Of a stretch of 64,000 bases of DNA, positions 55,590 through 64,000 are shown one piece after another. The DNA lies in assembly GCA_903813345.2 (NCBI GenBank), contig CAIIXF020000010.1, forward strand, positions 36,011,425 through 36,075,424, written 5' to 3'. The stretch is from Owenia fusiformis. Lineage: Eukaryota; Annelida; Polychaeta; Sabellida; Oweniidae. Positions within the stretch are counted from its first letter, which is position 1; each line of letters begins with the position of its first letter. The notes beneath the pieces were generated by a model. It saw only the letters and a list, made by a program, of their open reading frames with translations. It had not been told where the DNA came from and did not search any database. The translations under genes were made by a program, and so were the position numbers.

Positions 55590-55702
55590 TTCACCATATC
55601 GATACCAATCCTTTAAGAGAGAAATTTAGTGAAATAAGCATGAGCAGACGGACATTTTAGAAAGAAATGCCATACAATAAGCATCATCAAACTGACATTT
55701 TC
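55590..55702 (-). repeat. Dispersed MITE-like repeat, right fragment plus a second partial
   Basis: TAAGAGAGAAATTTAGTGAA, AGCATGAGCAGACGGACATT; then a diverged echo AATAAGCATCATCAAACTGA ending in CATTTT. Confidence 0.7.
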
Positions 55703-56737
55703 ATTAAGTTATGGCATCAAACACTTATCTCAAACACATAGAAATTATCTGCAAAAAATATATTAAGTGAAATGTCATTTGGATGGGTAACAAAGCGATC
55801 ACATTGTCAGATCAAAATGAAAAGCAGACTTGAAAAATTGCTCAATAAATGTCATTAACTTTCACGAGCCATCATTACTGAAATAAATTAACTTTCCTCA
55901 TTTAGATCACTTTAATAACCCACTGTATTTATTACCAGGAAAATCTCGCAATTGACTCGTTTAAAAAACGTGAATTCGAAAATACAGAGGTTTAATAAGC
56001 ATCAAAAACTTGCATGTAAATGATGAGGAAAAAATAAGAAATCTGAAGAGTGACATTTTTATATATCACAAAGAGAAAGGACATCACATGGGCATCAAAA
56101 ACTAAAATAATGCGAGGTCTGAAGAATGTAAGGGCTGAGTAGTCAGAGTGGAAGAGAAACAATCACACACTAGGGAAATATTCATTGAGGTTAAGCTTTG
56201 AGATATTTTAAATATCCTCATCTGGAGTAAGGGAGATAAATTATACCTCCTCAGATGTAAATCATATCTCTCTGGGATTAATTATGTTTATATGATAAAT
56301 TAATAAAATAAAGAGAATTATTGGATGTCACGCCATTGTCACGGGTCACATTGACCCCCTTCACTAAAAATTATTCATGTTGAAGCATTTAGTTAACAGG
56401 ATCTCTCATTTATTATTCAGGGGATCAATTACCCAGAGCAAGAGCTCAACTAAATTTCTACTCTTCAAAATTGAGATACATTTTTTATCCTAGCCAATAA
56501 CCAATCAGAACGTGAAGTCAGGTTTTGATAATAAATGTACTGCATTTATCACATATAAGGTACTAACATTAAATTCCCATTCAAACTCCCATAAATACAT
56601 TGAAATCAATTCAGAATGACCTTATCAGTATCAAACTGTTAAATCCTCTGCAATAGTCAGAGTGAAACTGCTCAGTTTACAGGGTATTATGATCTATAAA
56701 ATACAAAGCACCATTAGTAAATGAATGAGCCATGCCT
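55703..56737. other. Unassigned DNA
   Basis: No exon, transposon terminus or tandem repeat recognised. Confidence 0.35.
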
Positions 56738-56908
56738 AAAAAATGTCGTCTACTTTTTCTTTTTTCACTCATTTCTCTCTAAAATTTGAATGAAGTGTCT
56801 GATTTTTTGCATTTCTATACAATTTAGAGAGTTATCTATTCAATTTATTCCTTGCTAATTCCACTCTTTTCCACTTTAAACCATAACCAGAATGACATTT
56901 TAGAGACG
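56738..56908 (+). repeat. Dispersed ~180-bp MITE-like repeat, both ends visible
   Basis: Starts CTAAAAAATGTCGTCTAC and ends AACCAGAATGACATTTTAG, which gives the clearest terminal inverted repeat CTAAAATGTC in the family. Confidence 0.85.
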
Positions 56909-57193
56909 ATAAATGCCTGGATGGAACATAACATAACAGTACATCACAGAATTAATTTTCCTGCAAATGCCTCATATACTCTATTAGGGAGTCCCAATTA
57001 AGCTTTCAGATTTCACCTGCAGTATTCCACATGTTCAGTGAAAACATATAGGAAGAAATATGAGGTCCTTGGTTCAACTCCCGGTTTGGGTCAGACAAAA
57101 TAAGTTTTATTTCATGAGAAAAATGGTATGACTGAGTGGTCCAAAACGCAGACAAATGCTGTAGTTTGTTCTAATATGGCTACATGTATGAAT

Positions 57194-57300
57194 GTACAGT
57201 AGAACCTGCAAGATGGAACAATCTCTTTAAGTGGAATTCCTCACAAGTGAAACACATTTTTAAAGTCCCATTTTTGAAACCTATTGGAGGGGTTCCAGGT
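57194..57300 (+). repeat. End fragment of pogo/Tigger-like repeat
   Basis: TA, then CAGTAGAACCTGCAAGATGG, followed by AAGTGGAATTCCTCACAAGT. It shares the first ~80 bp with the element at 60365. Confidence 0.65.
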
Positions 57301-57773
57301 CTTCCTAATGACTACATGCAAAAATCATAAGTGTTACATATAAATAAAAATGGGTACATAAGTATTGACACTGACACCTGATGCTGGCATTGAAACTGAC
57401 ATCAATAATGATACTTATGACATCAAATGTCAGTATTTATGATGAGATGCAGTTAATAAAGCAACTTTCTTAAAACATAAAATGCACAACTCCTGAAACC
57501 ATGCAAATTCAAAATGAGTCCTATGTCACACATTTCTTTGTTCCTACTCAGCAAATTGAAATGAATACGACAGTAAACGATCATAAAATATACTATAAAC
57601 TCTCCCATGATGTCAGAGCATCGATGATTATATATCATTAATATACCGACGAAGCTAACGGGACATAAAATGGTAAAATTCTTCATTTAATGACAAAAGC
57701 AATGTATTACATTGCTTACGGCATATTCAGCTCCTTTGGGGAATATAACGAACCTATTGGAATCCCTCGATTA
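57301..57773. other. Unassigned DNA
   Basis: Contains an imperfect ACTGACATCAATAATGATAC-type dinucleotide-rich patch near 57360-57440; no gene recognised. Confidence 0.35.
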
Positions 57774-57965
57774 AATTTTCCGTCTGCTATGACATTGATA
57801 TCAAATTCACCCTATTTCTCCCTAAGATTTGAATAAAGTGTCTAATTTTCTTGCATTTTTATACGATTTACGGTGTTAACTGCATGCCTATTTCCTTTAT
57901 TCCTTGCTAATTTCACTCTATTCAACACAATTTTACATTTTAAAACATGCCTATCGTGACATTTA
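57774..57965 (+). repeat. Dispersed ~180-bp MITE-like repeat
   Basis: TTTTCCGTCTGCTATGAC through AAAACATGCCTATCGTGACATTTA. Confidence 0.82.
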
Positions 57966-58129
57966 TCTAATGGGATGCTGACAATTAATTCCCCTATACA
58001 GCGACGCAATTATGTAGACCATTGTTATTTAGAGACATCTCCGGAAAACCATCAACACAGCCTTATTCAAAAAATCAAAAATGTGAATGCCAGTATGGAA
58101 TTGAGTATTTTGAAACAAAAGAGCTTAAT

Positions 58130-58405
58130 TACCTCCTGAAATATATCCACGTAAATATATCTCCCTAAATAACCTCCTAAAATGTACCTCCCTTAAAATT
58201 CTCCTGAAATATATCTCCCTGAATAACCTCCTATAATGTATCTCCCTTAAAATTCTTCTGAAATATATCTCCCTAAATGATCTCCTGAAATCTCCCTTTA
58301 GATTTAATTTTTCCTGAAATATATCTCCTTCAATTTTCTCCTGGAATGTATCTCCCTTTAAATTCTCCTGAAATATATCTCAATTTAAATTTTCCTGAAA
58401 ACATC
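58130..58405 (+). repeat. Degenerate ~26-bp repeat of CTCCTGAAATATATCTCCCT units
   Basis: About ten imperfect units. The spacing alternates between AATATATCTCCCT and AATGTATCTCCCT forms. Confidence 0.85.
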
Positions 58406-59195
58406 TCCTGAATTGTGAATTGTTTTTTATGGATTATGATGATGGCTTTGCGAACGGATGTTGACCCTTTGAATTGCCTATGGACTTCGAGACTGGATTT
58501 TATCTATCCCACATCATTTAAGACTAAATACTCTATCTTTTATGAGTACTAGTACCTACAACTATTTTTGATGTTATGAGTATTGGCTATCACTTTTTCA
58601 ATTTTTCTTCAACATGTATTGTTAGTAATGACTTCAGTATAAATGAAATATCACTTGGTGTTCTGGTCCTGGATTGTGATATTGGTTCTCGATAGGAGGG
58701 GGATGTTAGACATTGTTTCTTTTCACGTTAGATCATGGTTTAGGGATATATAGGGTCTACTTTTCTTATGAAAGACTTACACTTACAGTTTGCTTTTCTT
58801 GTTGGGTTTCCTTAAAGTTTTTAGTCACCCTTCCCTTTTGGCATTTGTGCTTATATATTCCCTTCAAATTATCCTGAAAAAATCTTAATTGTTAATCTTA
58901 ATAATTTTAATTGTTTAGACATACATGTATACTATTTAAACCTTCCTTAATTATCTCCCATAATTATCTCCTAGTATACCATTAAATTGTATATGCATAT
59001 TACCATTACATTGTATATGTATATTTGTCTAATCATCTTAACTCCGAGGATTATATCTAGTCAACCCCCTCCCTCTTCTCCATCAAAGCCTCTCCCCTGC
59101 AGAGCATGGATGGAGAAAACATGCTGTATCCATCATCAAAACAAGATATCTGTTTTTTCAAAAATAAAATAAATGAACAGAATTATTTTACATAC
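58406..59195. other. Unassigned DNA
   Basis: CT-rich patch at 59060-59100 (CAACCCCCTCCCTCTTCTCC). No gene recognised. Confidence 0.35.
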
Positions 59196-59243
59196 CTCTT
59201 CTTCGGAGATTGTTGGACAACCTTCAGCCATGCTCACCTCCAT
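59196..59243 (-). CDS. Candidate first coding exon joining DAPK1 ankyrin region (16 codons)
   Basis: ATG at 59243 gives MEVSMAEGCPTISEEE and then the donor GAAGAG|GTATGT in phase 0. Splicing to 44251 would read ISEEE-EEEENFVL, similar to the acidic TLDEEDSFVM lead-in of human DAPK1. No acceptor is visible just upstream, so a first exon of a short, kinase-less transcript is the simplest reading. It is short, so the support is moderate. Confidence 0.45.
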
Positions 59244-59425
59244 TGTAATTATCTTTTTGGTTTTTTAATCCACGTTTTTGACATAAAAGCACTCAAATTG
59301 CTACATTTGGGCTCATACAATAATTATTTCAATGCATCCTCAATGTTTTGTATTGTTCTCCGTTCACCGTTCTATGTCAAATCAAGTCTGTTGTATTAAT
59401 TGCAGATGTGATATCGTCTGCTTAC

Positions 59426-59625
59426 AAATGTCCGTCTGCTATTAAAATTATTTTCTACATTACTTTTCTCTCTAGAATTTCATTAAAACTCATCATTTTC
59501 TCAGTATTCTATACAATTTATAATATTAGATTTTTGGTTGTACACTTTATTCCTTGCTGGTAAATCCCTATTTCTCCCTATTTCACACTATTTTATGTTT
59601 TAATATAAGGTCATGATGACATTAT
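59426..59625 (+). repeat. Dispersed MITE-like repeat, diverged
   Basis: AATGTCCGTCTGCTATTAAA, TCTCTCTAGAATTTCATTAA, TTTATTCCTTGCTGGTAA, GGTCATGATGACATTATC. Confidence 0.75.
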
Positions 59626-59954
59626 CTGTTCGAAAAATGCCTATATTGGAATGCAACTTTCGTCAGCAATGAATACTCTAACTATACAAAGCCTTATTAA
59701 TTAGCCATAGCTATCATAATTCCATATTTTCAAATCATTTGTACGTTGTGTAAACACAACTAAGCTAGCATGTTACTGACTTAATCCATACTCGTCACTG
59801 TTATGATTGCATAAGTAATTTCCGTAAAATGTTGACAGAGACGAACAGACAGCCAAGTAAATGAATCTAGCAGCAAACATATTCTGTTAGAGACATACAT
59901 TGCAATTATTGCTTGTTAATATAGCCTCTAATGAAAAAAACTATGATGTTCATG

Positions 59955-60118
59955 TTTTCATATGAAAATAGAGAGGAATCGAATGAAATCACAGAGGAAT
60001 AGTGTAAACAGGCATATAGTGAACACTCTAAATTGTATAGAAATACCAGAGAATCGAGTAGTTTGTTCAAATTTTAGAGAGAAATGGAGAGAAATAAGCA
60101 TGAGCAGACGGACATATT
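59955..60118 (-). repeat. Dispersed ~180-bp MITE-like repeat
   Basis: ACACTCTAAATTGTATAGAA, TTTTAGAGAGAAATGGAGAG, AAGCATGAGCAGACGGACAT. Confidence 0.85.
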
Positions 60119-60282
60119 TTGAGAGAGACATATAGGGAAAACATGAAAGGTTACAATACATTACATAGGGATGTTTTTAGCTGAGTTCCAACTTATCTTT
60201 CATTACAGTATGCAATAAATTTCTCTTTGAGAAATGATTTCCTTACATGATACATGATAAGTCGCTTTCTGATCTCTCGTCA

Positions 60283-60363
60283 TGAATTACTATTTCACTC
60301 CATTTCGTTCTAAAATTTTTGTTCAGTGTCTGATTTTCTTCAATTTTTATACCATTACAATTA
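60283..60363 (+). repeat. Dispersed MITE-like repeat, 3' truncated by pogo-like element
   Basis: TTCACTCCATTTCGTTCTAA through GTGTCTGATTTTCTTCAATT, and it stops where CAGTAGAACC begins. Confidence 0.72.
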
Positions 60364-60364
60364 C

Positions 60365-61494
60365 AGTAGAACCTGCTAAGTGGAACACCTTCGTAAGTGG
60401 AACACCTCGCAAGTGGAATGCTTTTTCAAAGTCCCGTTTTAAAAACCCATTGACTTAATGTTAAATGAACCTCTGTAAGTGGAACACCTCCAAACTTGAA
60501 CAGTGAACACCCCATATTGAAAAATTAACCTGGAACAGTCAATTTCCATAAATTTCAATATTAATACTCATGTAAACAGAATTGACCTCCTTCAGTGATA
60601 TCTGGGTATGAAAACAGGGATTAACGTGATAATTGGCAAATTAGGTTTTTTAATGGATTAACATTCAGCAAATTGGATTAACCTCCTGTAGAGGTGATGA
60701 TGCAACCACTTATTAATTTGATAATCAGCAAATGAGGATTTCATAAGATCATCATTCAGAAAATTGGATTAACCTCCTGTAGAGATGGACATGTGATGCT
60801 ACCACTAATTTATACCCCTTGCTTTTTGTTTCAAACTTAATAAGTAAGATTAAGAATGTCAGTTTAAAAAAATTGAATTATTAGCAGTGGTAACAAGTCT
60901 TTAAAACTTAATTGCCAAACCTTTGTACCTGAGACTGGCAGAATGAGGAGGATTAAAAATGTCAGAACATTTTTGGCAGAATGAGGAGGATTAAGAATGT
61001 CAGATACCTTTTGAGTAAACCAAATGGATTATTAATGGTATATACCCAGGGGCGAATCTGGGAACCAACAAGGTGGGGAGGGGGGCAAATTTTAAGTCTT
61101 ATAAAAAATATTCTGCACTTAGGCGGAAAAAAGTGGGCCCAAAGTTTGAAAATTTAAGGCCCATTTTCTTCAAAATTTGGCCTAAGATTATAAAATAAGC
61201 CTCAAAAGGCCCAGTTATGCCATAAGGGCCCACTAATTGGGGCCTTAGGGCCAAGTTTTTTTCTGGGCCCACCCAAGGGTGGGGGTAGAAATCTGTCCCC
61301 CACAGATCCACCAGTGTATACCTGCCCTGCAATGAAGGGAGAATCATATTTCCAGTGATACATATAAATCCTATATTTGATCGTGTATGTTCTTTAAATC
61401 CCGCAAACCCAAAACCTCCGTTAGTGGAACACCTCCTAAGGAGAATGATTTTTGGCAGAACGGAGGGCGTTCCACTTACACAGGTTCTACTGTT
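60365..61494. mobile_element. Pogo/Tigger-like non-autonomous element, ~1.1 kb
   Basis: Left CAGTAGAACCTGCTAAGTGG after TA; right CCACTTACACAGGTTCTACTG. CAGT-type ends with a TGGAAC-like interior resemble pogo/Tigger inverted repeats. Internal GTGGAACACCTC motifs repeat near both ends. It contains a nested ~290-bp G-rich palindromic repeat (61030-61320, GGGGCGAATCTGGGAACC to CCCCACAGATCCACC) and a direct duplication of GGCAGAATGAGGAGGATTAA. No transposase is visible. The element interrupts a cluster of the ~180-bp repeat. Confidence 0.72.
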
Positions 61495-61495
61495 A

Positions 61496-61645
61496 TGCCA
61501 CTTCTCTCCAAGATTTGAATAAAGTGTTTGATTTTCTAGCATTTCTATACAATTTAGAGTGTTAACTACACGCCTGTTCACTTTATTCCTTGCTAATTCC
61601 ACTCTTTCCTACTCTATTTTGCATTTTAAAACATGACCACAATGA
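61496..61645 (+). repeat. Dispersed MITE-like repeat, 5' truncated
   Basis: CTCTCCAAGATTTGAATAAA, ACAATTTAGAGTGTTAACTA, CTTTATTCCTTGCTAATTCC, AAAACATGACCACAATGATT. Confidence 0.82.
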
Positions 61646-61814
61646 TTTAGTTGTAGTTGTAGGGTTGCGTTATTGATGCTATGAGGGTCTAGTGTAATCA
61701 TGTCCACTCCAGTGTCCAAAATCGCGACTGCCAATGTCCATTTTAGGTTGCTATGGCAAACATTATTACAACGAATTTTAGATGTTTGCACAGAAAATAG
61801 AAAGGATAAGTATC

Positions 61815-62025
61815 GATATATATATATATTTCTTTTTTATTGACTCTTTAGATGTCATATCATGACATATTAGTCACTTAGGTCCCATTGTCGAGTTGAA
61901 GAACTGGTATCTTTATCCTGGCTAGAACCATAGACAATTCTAGCCAGCGCCAGCCTTTTATCGAGTTAGCAGCACTCTAGTAATCGCCGGTATAGGTCAG
62001 CAGTCATAGGTCAAAGACAAATCAC
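61815..62025 (-). repeat. SINE-like element, copy 2 (head-truncated)
   Basis: Same body and 3' end as 49424-49690, with the AT tail at 61815-61830. It lacks the B-box head, which is the usual pattern of 5' truncation in retroposons. One ~20-bp internal deletion near 61882 (the CACTAAGGTAGAGCAGTTCT stretch of copy 1). Confidence 0.72.
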
Positions 62026-62044
62026 CAATTCAACAAGAATAATT

Positions 62045-62400
62045 TGAATAGTCACTCAAATGAATAGTTCCTCAACAGGATACTCACACAACTGAACAGT
62101 TACTAAAGTGAATAGTTACTCAACTGAATAGTCATTCTTCTGAATAGTTACTCAAATGAATAGTCCTTCTACTGAACAGTTACTTAACTGAATAGTCACT
62201 TATCTAAATGGTCACTCAACTGAATGGTCACTCTATTGAATAGTTCCTCAACTGAATATAGTCATTCGAGTAAATAGTTACTCAACTGAATACTTACTCA
62301 ACTAATAGTCAGTAGTCACTCTACTGAATAGTTACTCAACTGAATAGTCACTTTACTAAATGGTCACTCAACTGAATTGTCATTCCAATAAATAGTCAAT
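62045..62400 (+). repeat. Degenerate ~16-bp repeat of ACTCAACTGAATAGTC units
   Basis: About twenty imperfect units varying ACTCAACTGAATAGTT, TCACTCTACTGAATAG and similar. Ends ~100 bp from the exon at 62502. Confidence 0.88.
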
Positions 62401-62501
62401 TAACAAATAGAGTTTTCAATCAACCGTAAAGTAGTCAATCAACCCGGAAGTTCCATACACCTACACTGTACACCTACACCTAAACCTAAACCTGTACTCA
62501 C

Positions 62502-62606
62502 CTGTTTATCAATGTCATCCAACAATGCTTTGATGTTTGACACTGTGCCCATGTAGGCAGTCATTCTTACAGTCTCTTTGTCACTGAATGAAACTGCTGA
62601 ATTTTC
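62502..62606 (-). CDS. Candidate upstream ankyrin-like exon (35 codons)
   Basis: Acceptor TTACATAG, donor CAG|GTGAGT, phase 0 to 0, open throughout. The peptide starts ENSAVSFSDKETVRMTAYMG and ends LLDDIDKQ, with the helix-turn-helix spacing of an ankyrin half. It would join 44251 in frame. It could be an extra or alternative ankyrin exon of DAPK1, or the last recognisable exon of an upstream ankyrin gene. Confidence 0.55.
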
Positions 62607-62639
62607 CTATGTAATGTTGTCTTACAAGTTATCAATATC

Positions 62640-63090
62640 AATGTTCATATGCTATGTTTCAGTGTTCATATGCTATGTTTCAATGTTCATGTGCAACATT
62701 TAAATATTCATCCACTATTTCTTATATCCATACGCAATCTTCCAGTCTTTATATGCAACTTTTCAATGTTCATACACTATTTTCAATGTTCATATGGTTT
62801 GTTTCAATATTCATTAGCAATGCATTTATGTTCATATACAGAGTTTCAATCTTCAATTGCAATATATTTGAGTTCCTATGCAGTGTTTAAATGTCCATGC
62901 ACTATTTCCTTGTGTTCATATTTTATGTTCATATTTTATGTTCATATTTTAAGTTCATAACATTAGCAATGTTTCACTGTCAATATTCAGTTTTTGAATG
63001 CTTATATGCAATATCTTTATGTTCATACACATGTTTTTATGTTCATATGCAATGTTTTTATGTTCAGTTGAATGTTCATACATAGTTTTC
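62640..63090 (+). repeat. Degenerate ~22-bp repeat of TTCATATGCAATGTTTCAATG units
   Basis: More than fifteen diverged units across 450 bp; best preserved at 62640-62690 and 63010-63070. Overlapping cysteine- and phenylalanine-rich frames are artefacts of the repeat. Confidence 0.85.
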
Positions 63091-63369
63091 ATATCCTCAC
63101 ATGCAATAATATACGTCTGTGCTCAAATGATGAATTCAATGTCCATATGCAAGTGCATCTCACTTCCCTACGTCAAGACTATATGCCAAATTCAATGTCC
63201 AGAGGTTGTATCATACAACAAATGAGTTGCTATAGTTATGTGGCAATTGTTTGTTTGTTTGGTAGTTGTTTGAAGAGAAGCACCAATATTCTGGTTTTTG
63301 AAACATAATCTAGAATTCTGTCTTATCTTGGTCTATACAGCAAATACAATAAATCATCACAATTGGTCA

Positions 63370-63540
63370 TATTTTGAATTTTAAAAAACAGGATGAAAGA
63401 GAAAACTTAGGATGGTATTAAGTAAACAAACATGTAGTCAACACTCTAAATTGTATAGAAATGCAAGAAAATCAGACAATTCATTCAAATTTTAGAGAGA
63501 ATTGAGAGGAATAAGCATGATCAGATGGACATTTTAGATA
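63370..63540 (-). repeat. Dispersed ~180-bp MITE-like repeat
   Basis: ACACTCTAAATTGTATAGAA, ATGCAAGAAAATCAGACAAT, GCATGATCAGATGGACATTTTAG. Confidence 0.85.
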
Positions 63541-63904
63541 AGTATAAAGAAAACCAGCATTTGATAAACATAAGCGTAGTGACATTCGTAGGCAGAAATT
63601 AACATGACTTGTTCATCAAATCCTGTCTGCAAATGCAATTTCGCAAATGACGATTTTTTCCTCTTCAATTTCTTTCCTAATATAATAGTAGGCTTATAAA
63701 TCTAATTGCATTTTCTGCAGTAACAGTTTAAATCTCATTCACTAATTTTGATATAGTTATAAGTTATAGACATGCACATATTTTATTTCATGGTTATTCC
63801 ATGACATTCCTCATTTTTTAAATTTCTTAGAAGACCAAGGTGACATCTTATTCATAGGAAAACCATCAGTATTCTATCTGGAAAATCCCAAATGAGCGCA
63901 TAAT
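63541..63904. other. Unassigned AT-rich DNA
   Basis: No exon or repeat recognised between two copies of the dispersed element. Confidence 0.35.
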
Positions 63905-64000
63905 CCCTGTTCAAAAAGTCCGTCTGCTCATTATTATCCATTCAATTTCTCTCTAAAATTTGAATAAAGTGTTACATTTCTTTGCATTTCTATACAATTT
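63905..64000 (+). repeat. Dispersed MITE-like repeat, cut by window edge
   Basis: CATAATCCCTGTTCAAAAAG, GTCCGTCTGCTCATTATTAT, TTGAATAAAGTGTTACATTT. Shares its 5' extension with the copy at 18222. Confidence 0.82.

Noticed and set aside
57050-57100. Second polymerase III-like B box (TGGTTCAACTCCCGG)
   Set aside because: No A box at proper distance and no repeat body recognised; probably a fragment or chance.
61099-61602. 167-codon minus-strand open frame
   Set aside because: It runs across the end of the ~180-bp repeat, a pogo-like terminus and a G-rich palindrome, with no recognisable domain.
62649-63308. Overlapping cysteine-rich open frames on the plus strand
   Set aside because: They follow the TTCATATGCAATG short repeat; frames shift freely and composition mirrors the repeat.

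Overview
The window is eukaryotic, AT-rich and intron-rich. It carries parts of three animal genes separated and interrupted by a large load of transposable elements and minisatellites. The genes (LRRC58, UBL7, DAPK1) are conserved across animals. The repeat load, the (GGAC)n-bearing elements and the AT-richness suggest a marine invertebrate, perhaps a non-vertebrate deuterostome such as a hemichordate. That placement is inference, not something the sequence proves.

Layout. 1-6.5 kb: right half of a mariner-like element, a tRNA-like SINE fragment, two minisatellites and a tandem-array mobile element (4.7-6.2 kb). 6.56-7.65 kb, plus strand: the last two coding exons of LRRC58; the 5' exons lie left of the window. 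7.7-12.2 kb: convergent intergenic space with two inverted-repeat elements. 12.2-17.5 kb, minus strand: a complete seven-exon UBL7 coding sequence of 340 codons, whose introns hold three separate inverted-repeat insertions. 17.5-21.7 kb: intergenic, with a degenerate mariner element. 21.7-44.3 kb, minus strand: thirteen exons of a DAPK1 orthologue covering ankyrin repeats, Roc-COR GTPase module and C-terminal death domain (1,070 codons). Its exon boundaries fall on ankyrin repeat edges, every one in phase 0. A 5'-truncated LINE with an intact reverse transcriptase frame and a 2.5-kb satellite-like element sit in its introns. 44.3-64 kb: further minus-strand sequence with three candidate upstream exons that could splice in frame to the DAPK1 ankyrin region. 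No exon for the kinase or calmodulin-binding segment was recognised, so these either lie beyond position 64000 or some transcripts start inside the window.

Two structural themes stand out. First, three mobile elements of different sequence share one plan: a short left inverted repeat, a central array of roughly 140-160 bp units, a GGAC- or GGACGC-rich segment, and a right-end hairpin that contains the same inverted repeat. This matches non-autonomous Helentron (HINE, DINE-1-like, 'pearl'-like) elements. Second, a roughly 180-bp element occurs in about two dozen complete or partial copies, in both orientations. Most lie in and upstream of the DAPK1 locus and none was seen in the LRRC58/UBL7 introns.

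The three genes do not form a pathway that the sequence demonstrates. No wholly new gene system was found. The most interesting leads are the alternative DAPK1 5' exons, a possible 29-codon cassette exon in the Roc domain, and the repeat architectures.
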